Assembly: GCA_002307245.1 (NCBI GenBank)
Contig: DBTW01000006.1
Coordinates: forward strand, 271-7,569
Origin: Spirochaetaceae bacterium UBA1306
GTDB lineage: Bacteria; Spirochaetota; Spirochaetia; Treponematales; Rectinemataceae
Reading direction: 5' to 3'
DNA: 7,299 nt
Positions 4,931 to 7,299 of the stretch are shown here, one piece after another. The notes under the pieces are model-generated. The model ran no database searches, was not told where the DNA came from, and saw only the letters and a list, made by a program, of their open reading frames with translations. Position numbers and translations under genes: made by a program. Every line of letters starts with the position of its first letter. Positions within the stretch are counted from its first letter, which is position 1.

Positions 4931-6685
4931 ATGGCAGGGCCCCGGCTCACGCGGACGAGGAGGGTCATCCTCGTCGGGAACCCGAACGTAGGCAAGAGCC
5001 TGCTCTTCTCCCGCATAACGCGCCTGGGGGTCGAGACGGCCAACTACGCGGGGACGACCGTCTCCATCAAGACCGGCCGCTTCTCCCACGACGGCGAGGC
5101 CTACGAGCTCGTCGACGGACCCGGTATCTACTCCCTCGAGGAATTCTCCGAGGCCGACTCCGCCGCGATCGAGCTGATCAAAGGGGTCGACGCCGCGCGC
5201 GGCGATATCGTCGTCGACGTCATCGACTCGACCAACCTAGAGCGCAATCTCGCCCTGACCCTCCAGTTGGCGGCACGGGGCCTCCCGATGATCGCATGCC
5301 TCAACTTCTGGGACGAGACCAAGCACAAGGGCATCGCGATCGACATACCCGAGCTCTCGAGGCAACTCGGCATGCCCGTGGTCCCCGCGAGCGCCCTGGA
5401 CGGCTCGGGGGTGTCGGACTTGGTCGACGCCTTTGGCTGGGAGCTCTCGCCGCCCGAGGCCGCGGGGCAAATGGGGCCCGAGGAGCTTTGGGCCTCGGTC
5501 GGCAGGGTCGTGGTCCGGGCCCAGCGGCTCGAGCATCGCCACCACAGCTTCCTCGAGCGGCTCTCCGACCTCACCCTGCATCCGGTCGGCGGGCCGATCT
5601 GCGCCGCGATCGTCCTCGTCTCCACCCTCCTCATCGTCCGGTTCATCGGGGAGGGCCTGGTGAATTCCGTCCTCGAGCCGGCCTATACGAAGTTCTACGC
5701 GCCCTTCATCATCGGCCTCGCCGACCGCATCCCCTGGCGCTTCGCGGCGGAGCTCCTCGCGGGCCGGGGCGCCGACCCGCTCGGCTCCTTCGGCATCCTG
5801 ACGAGCGGGGTCTACATCGCCTTGGTCCTCGTCTTTCCCTATTTCCTGGCCTTCTATCTCGTGTTCGGCTTCCTCGAGGACTTCGGCTACCTGCCGCGGC
5901 TGGCGGTCGTGCTCGACAAGGCCTTCCACAAGCTCGGCCTGCACGGCTACTCGGCCATACCGGTGATGCTCGGCCTGGGCTGCAAGGTCCCGGCCCTGAT
6001 GTCCACGCGGATGCTGTCGAGCGAGCGTGAGAAGACCCTGACCACCGCCCTCATCCTGATGAGCGCGCCCTGCCTCCCCCAGACGAGCATGATCATCGCC
6101 CTGGGCATGAGCTACGGAGTCCCCGTCGTGCTGGCAGTGTTCGGTTCCCTCGCCGCGATCGCCCTGCTCGCAAACATCGCGATCAACGCGATCCTGAAGG
6201 GCGAGGATACCGAGCTCTTCACGGAGCTTCCGGCCTATCGCGTGCCGCGGCTCAGGCTACTCGCGGGCAAGCTCATGGCGCGCATCGTCGACTACTTCGG
6301 GGAGGTCCTGCCGATGATTGCCATCGGCGTGCTGGCGATGAACGTCCTGAACGTCCTGGGCGTCATCGAGGTGGTCACCGAGGCGGTGAAGGTGCCGGCC
6401 CGGGTCATCCTCGGCCTGCCAGAGGGCATAGCGCCCATCATGATCCTCGGCTTCCTTCGCAAGGACGTCTCGATCGCCCTCCTCGCCCCCTTGCGCCTGT
6501 CGGCGGGTCAGTTCATCGTGGCCAGCGTGTTCCTCGCCCTCTACGCGCCCTGCGTGGCCTCCTTCTTCACGCTCGTGAGGGAGTCGGGCTTCGCGGGCGC
6601 GCTGAGGATCGTGGGCCTGGCCTTGGCCGGGGCGATCCTGGGCGCGGCGAGCCTGCACTTCTGCTTCGCCGCGTTCGGCGTCTAG
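4931..6685 (+). CDS. feoB: FeoB-family ferrous iron transporter (divergent, short)
   Basis: FeoB is an inner-membrane transporter for Fe(II) with an N-terminal G-protein domain. At 584 residues it is shorter than the common 650-770. G motifs are visible: GNPNVGKS (16-23), the TT of YAGTTVS (42-43), DGPG (62-65, where most FeoB have DLPG), NFWD (125-128) and SAL (154-156). From about residue 217 the protein is largely hydrophobic, with roughly eight or more membrane segments. The first gate repeat is recognisable: FGFLEDFGYLPR, then GLGCKVPAL with Cys351. The usual SCSARLPVY that follows is replaced by SAPCLPQTSM (Cys381). Later come GFLRKDVSIALL and YAPCVASF (Cys541), as in other FeoB. No Shine-Dalgarno is seen, so translation probably couples to feoA. 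The family is certain; given the changed gate, another metal such as manganese is possible. The stop codon lies within a palindrome. Confidence 0.9.
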   Translation: MAGPRLTRTRRVILVGNPNVGKSLLFSRITRLGVETANYAGTTVSIKTGRFSHDGEAYELVDGPGIYSLEEFSEADSAAIELIKGVDAARGDIVVDVIDSTNLERNLALTLQLAARGLPMIACLNFWDETKHKGIAIDIPELSRQLGMPVVPASALDGSGVSDLVDAFGWELSPPEAAGQMGPEELWASVGRVVVRAQRLEHRHHSFLERLSDLTLHPVGGPICAAIVLVSTLLIVRFIGEGLVNSVLEPAYTKFYAPFIIGLADRIPWRFAAELLAGRGADPLGSFGILTSGVYIALVLVFPYFLAFYLVFGFLEDFGYLPRLAVVLDKAFHKLGLHGYSAIPVMLGLGCKVPALMSTRMLSSEREKTLTTALILMSAPCLPQTSMIIALGMSYGVPVVLAVFGSLAAIALLANIAINAILKGEDTELFTELPAYRVPRLRLLAGKLMARIVDYFGEVLPMIAIGVLAMNVLNVLGVIEVVTEAVKVPARVILGLPEGIAPIMILGFLRKDVSIALLAPLRLSAGQFIVASVFLALYAPCVASFFTLVRESGFAGALRIVGLALAGAILGAASLHFCFAAFGV

Positions 6686-6725
6686 CAGGATGTTGAAAAG
6701 CATCGAGTTTTTCAACAGCCTGCTA
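6683..6725. repeat. 43-base palindrome between convergent genes
   Basis: TAGCAGG (6683-6689) pairs with CCTGCTA (6719-6725), and TGTTGAAAA (6691-6699) pairs with TTTTCAACA (6709-6717). A single A/G mismatch separates the two blocks, and the loop is at most nine bases. In plus-strand RNA a G-U and a C-G pair could shorten the loop to five. No T-run follows on either strand, so it is not a textbook intrinsic terminator, although its place between convergent genes suits one. The feoB stop codon (6683-6685) is its first three bases. It could be a terminator or a dispersed REP/MITE-like palindrome. Confidence 0.75.
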
Positions 6726-6742
6726 AGGGAGGGCGGGAAGCC

Positions 6743-7299
6743 TCACACTAGGGCCTTCGCGACGCGGACGATGTCCGCGAAGAGGCCCCCCGCCGTCACC
6801 TCGCCGCCGGCCCCGGGCCCGCGCACGATGAGCGGCAGCGTCGCATAACGCTCGGTCGTGAAGGCCACCACGTTCTCCGCGCCCCGGAGGCCGAAGAGAG
6901 GGTCGCCCTGGGCGGCGCCCCGCGGCGCGAGGCGGATGCCCCGGTCGTCGATCACCGCCGCGTAGACGAGGCTCGCGCCCTTCGCCTTCTCGAGCATGGC
7001 GCGGAAGAAGGGCTCCTCCTTCTCCATCTGGGCGAAGAAGTCCTCGACGCTGCCGGCCTTCATGCAGGACTCAGGCAGGAGGGGCTCGATCTCGATGTCG
7101 GAGAACTCGAGCTCCCGGCCGCACTCGCGGGCGAGGATGAGGGCCTTGCGCGCCGCGTCGGCCGCGCAGAGGTCGTCGCGGGGATCTGGCTCGGTATAGC
7201 CGAGCTCCTTGGCCTCGCGCACCAGGCTCGCGAAGCTGGCCTTTCCGTCGTAGTTCGAGAGCACGTAGCCGATCGTGCCCGAGAGCATGGCCTCGATGC
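6743..7299 (-). CDS. thrA: Homoserine dehydrogenase, C-terminal part (ThrA-type), partial
   Basis: This is the C-terminal 184 residues of a homoserine dehydrogenase, which reduces aspartate semialdehyde to homoserine on the way to threonine and methionine. The gene enters from the right edge. The frame stays open to 7297 (Ile-Glu-Ala before the first internal Met), so the true start is outside. The family signature YTEPDPRDDL is present, followed by AADAARK with the Asp and Lys that act in catalysis. LILARECGRELEFSDIEIEPLLP and the ending GPGAGGEVTAGGLFADIVR resemble the C-terminal domain of bifunctional aspartokinase-homoserine dehydrogenase (ThrA/MetL) more than the stand-alone enzyme with an ACT domain, and no ACT domain follows. 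Whether a kinase is fused upstream cannot be seen. It converges on feoB with a 57-base gap that holds the palindrome. Confidence 0.9.
   Translation of the reverse strand, partial: IEAMLSGTIGYVLSNYDGKASFASLVREAKELGYTEPDPRDDLCAADAARKALILARECGRELEFSDIEIEPLLPESCMKAGSVEDFFAQMEKEEPFFRAMLEKAKGASLVYAAVIDDRGIRLAPRGAAQGDPLFGLRGAENVVAFTTERYATLPLIVRGPGAGGEVTAGGLFADIVRVAKALV

Noticed and set aside
4339..5043. Long minus-strand open frame across mtlD, feoA and the start of feoB
   Set aside because: It is antisense to three recognisable genes, with low-complexity Arg/Pro/Ala composition typical of shadow frames in GC-rich DNA.
5296..6030. 244-residue plus-strand frame inside feoB
   Set aside because: It is an alternate frame of a clear FeoB gene and is Arg/Gly/Pro-rich, with no recognisable motif.

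Overview
The window comes from a GC-rich bacterial chromosome. Hand-counted 60-base samples run from about 52% to 68% GC. It carries a Sec/SPII lipoprotein, so the cell has a lipoprotein-bearing envelope. The loose lipobox (phenylalanines before the Cys), a class III nucleotide cyclase and a DtxR-type operator would all suit a high-GC spirochaete. That lineage is a guess, because no rRNA or other marker gene is present.

Layout, left to right. (1) A very strong hairpin at 20-98. (2) A PKD-repeat surface lipoprotein on the minus strand (126-1517). (3) A divergent intergenic region of about 310 bases, with one good minus-strand promoter and one weaker plus-strand promoter. (4) A plus-strand pair: a class III adenylate/guanylate cyclase-like protein (1828-3366), then, two bases later, a mannitol-1-phosphate 5-dehydrogenase-type enzyme (3369-4577). 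(5) A ferrous-iron uptake operon, feoA (4609-4926) and feoB (4931-6685). Its promoter and a DtxR/IdeR-like box are packed into the 31-base gap after the dehydrogenase gene, and the -35 element includes that gene's stop codon. (6) A perfect-looking palindrome whose first three bases are the feoB stop codon. (7) The C-terminal part of a ThrA-type homoserine dehydrogenase on the minus strand, cut by the window edge.

How the genes relate. The cyclase and the dehydrogenase are probably co-transcribed and may be translationally coupled, but their functional link is unknown. FeoA and FeoB form a metal-transport unit that appears to have its own promoter, probably repressed by a metal-loaded DtxR-family regulator. 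The predicted transcription start falls on the feoA ATG, which would make the mRNA leaderless. The homoserine dehydrogenase belongs to threonine/methionine biosynthesis and is unrelated to its neighbours.

Most genes belong to known families. The parts that deserve a second look are the compact feo promoter/operator with its leaderless start, the divergent FeoB membrane gate, the cyclase (Lys-to-Arg at the base-recognition position, a heptad-repeat insert, a mosaic base composition), and the two large palindromes.
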